Shown here piece by piece: positions 5,143 through 6,021 of a stretch of DNA of 6,021 nucleotides (the stretch's first letter is position 1; every line of letters starts with the position of its first letter). The position numbers and the translations under genes are program-made. The DNA is from Thermoflexales bacterium (lineage in GTDB: Bacteria; Chloroflexota; Anaerolineae; Fen-1058): the NCBI GenBank assembly GCA_017882055.1, contig JADGQE010000260.1, forward strand, positions 1 to 6,021, given 5' to 3'. The notes beneath the pieces were generated by a model. The model saw only the letters and a list, made by a program, of their open reading frames with translations. It had not been told where the DNA came from and ran no database searches.

Positions 5143-6021
5143 CTAAATTCGTGGTCCCGCCGCAATCACTTCCGGTTTGGCCTGCGCCTTGAATTTCTCA
5201 AAGTTCTTGACAAACAACGCAGCCAGCTCGTGGGCCTTTTGGTCGTAGTGGACTGGATCAGCCCACGTGTTGCGCGGGTTGAGCACTTCAGGCGGGATGC
5301 CGGGGCAGGCAATCGGAATCGGGAGGCCGAAGATCGGATCGATTTCGGTGGGCACATTATCGAGTTCGCCATTCAACGCCGCGTGCACCATGGCTCGCGT
5401 AAAAGCGATCTTCATGCGGCTGCCGACGCCATACGGCCCGCCGCTCCAGCCCGTATTGACCAGCCAGACCTGCGCTTGATGTTTCGCTAACTTTTCGCCG
5501 AGTAACCGGGCATACACGGTTGGGTGCAGCGGCAAAAACGGCGCACCGAAGCACGTGCTGAACGTGGCCTGCGGCTCGGTGACACCGCGCTCGGTGCCGC
5601 CGAGTCGGGCGGTGTAGCCGCTGAGAAAATGATACAGCGCCTGTTCCGGCGCGAGTTTCGAAATGGGCGGCAGCACCCCGAAGGCATCCGCCGTCAAGAA
5701 CATCACGTTCTTGGGGTGACCGCCGATGCCGGGAATCACCGCGTTGCTGACGAAGTCGATCGGATAGGCCGCGCGCGTATTCTCGGTGATCGTATCCAGA
5801 TCGAGCAGCAAGGCGCGCGTGTCCGGATCGATGACCACATTTTCCAGTACAGTGCCGAAGCGTTTGGTGGTCGAATAGATTTCAGGCTCCGCTTCGGCTG
5901 AAAGTTTAATCGCTTTAGCATAGCAGCCGCCCTCGAAGTTGAATACGCCGTCGTCACCCCAGCCGTGCTCGTCGTCGCCGATCAACCGGCGATGCGGATC
6001 GGCCGACAGCGTCGTCTTGCC
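5143..6021 (-). CDS. pckA: Phosphoenolpyruvate carboxykinase (ATP), N-terminus beyond window
   Basis: PckA converts oxaloacetate and ATP to phosphoenolpyruvate, CO2 and ADP, the first committed step of gluconeogenesis in the cytosol. The visible 292 residues are the C-terminal part; the E. coli enzyme has 540, so about 250 are missing at the right edge. The frame opens inside the kinase-1 P-loop (GKTTLSADP, visible residues 1-9). The metal-binding kinase-2 motif LIGDDEHGWG follows at 13-22, ENTRAAYP with the substrate/nucleotide-contacting Arg at 80-87, and LTADAFGVLPP at 109-119. Further family stretches are HFLSGYTARLGGTERGVTEP and LVNTGWSGG, with LNPRNTW near the C-terminus. The P-loop and these motifs mark the ATP-dependent class rather than the GTP class. 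It ends in AAGPRI and TAG at 5143. All key residues in view are intact. Its start and control lie outside the window. Confidence 0.97.
   Translation of the reverse strand, partial: GKTTLSADPHRRLIGDDEHGWGDDGVFNFEGGCYAKAIKLSAEAEPEIYSTTKRFGTVLENVVIDPDTRALLLDLDTITENTRAAYPIDFVSNAVIPGIGGHPKNVMFLTADAFGVLPPISKLAPEQALYHFLSGYTARLGGTERGVTEPQATFSTCFGAPFLPLHPTVYARLLGEKLAKHQAQVWLVNTGWSGGPYGVGSRMKIAFTRAMVHAALNGELDNVPTEIDPIFGLPIPIACPGIPPEVLNPRNTWADPVHYDQKAHELAALFVKNFEKFKAQAKPEVIAAGPRI

Noticed and set aside
5524..5901. 125-residue plus-strand frame opposite pckA
   Set aside because: It lies wholly within the pckA coding region, where the minus strand carries clear PEP carboxykinase motifs. Its Arg-rich composition is an antisense artefact.

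Overview
This 6,021-base window reads almost entirely on the minus strand. It is a chromosomal stretch of a bacterium with fairly high GC coding DNA and AT-richer gaps. I cannot name the organism. A sulfur carrier/thiolase pair for 2-thiolation of tRNA position 54, an ATP-type PEP carboxykinase, a secreted Asp-box propeller protein and GAAGATA/TTCTATC-type intergenic repeats would suit Acidobacteriota, Chloroflexota or a similar lineage. TtuA/TtuB was characterised in thermophiles, so a warm habitat is possible but not shown.

Layout in transcription order, from high to low coordinate. (1) 6021-5143: the C-terminal half of ATP-dependent phosphoenolpyruvate carboxykinase, cut by the window edge inside its P-loop. 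(2) 5083-5130: a strong hairpin made of purine/pyrimidine-rich repeats. (3) 5069-4554: an unrecognised soluble protein of about 171 residues. (4) 4553-4444: a short gap with CACGGAT-type repeats and a promoter-like box directly before ttuB. (5) 4443-2080: a compact four-gene tRNA-modification cluster, ttuB, ttuA, a YhhQ-family queuosine-precursor transporter and queF. (6) 2079-1581: about 500 bases without a convincing gene, with several palindromes and an orphan Shine-Dalgarno-like sequence. (7) 1580-1: the N-terminal 526 residues of an exported protein with five Asp-box (BNR) motifs. It runs off the left edge with no stop.

The core of the window is the tRNA cluster. TtuB is a ubiquitin-like sulfur carrier ending in Gly-Gly. 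TtuA is the Fe-S/PP-loop enzyme that takes sulfur from TtuB to make 2-thio-ribothymidine at position 54 in the T loop. The transporter would bring in the 7-deazaguanine precursor preQ0 (or preQ1), and QueF reduces preQ0 to preQ1 for queuosine at anticodon position 34. ttuA and the transporter overlap by ATGA, and the transporter and queF are 9 bases apart, so at least those three are probably co-translated. The activating enzyme for TtuB, the cysteine desulfurase, and the Tgt and QueA enzymes of queuosine synthesis are not in the window.

No mobile element, CRISPR array, tRNA or rRNA gene was seen. The best leads are the joint s2T54/queuosine operon, the possible leaderless start of ttuB, and the structured region upstream of the secreted propeller gene.
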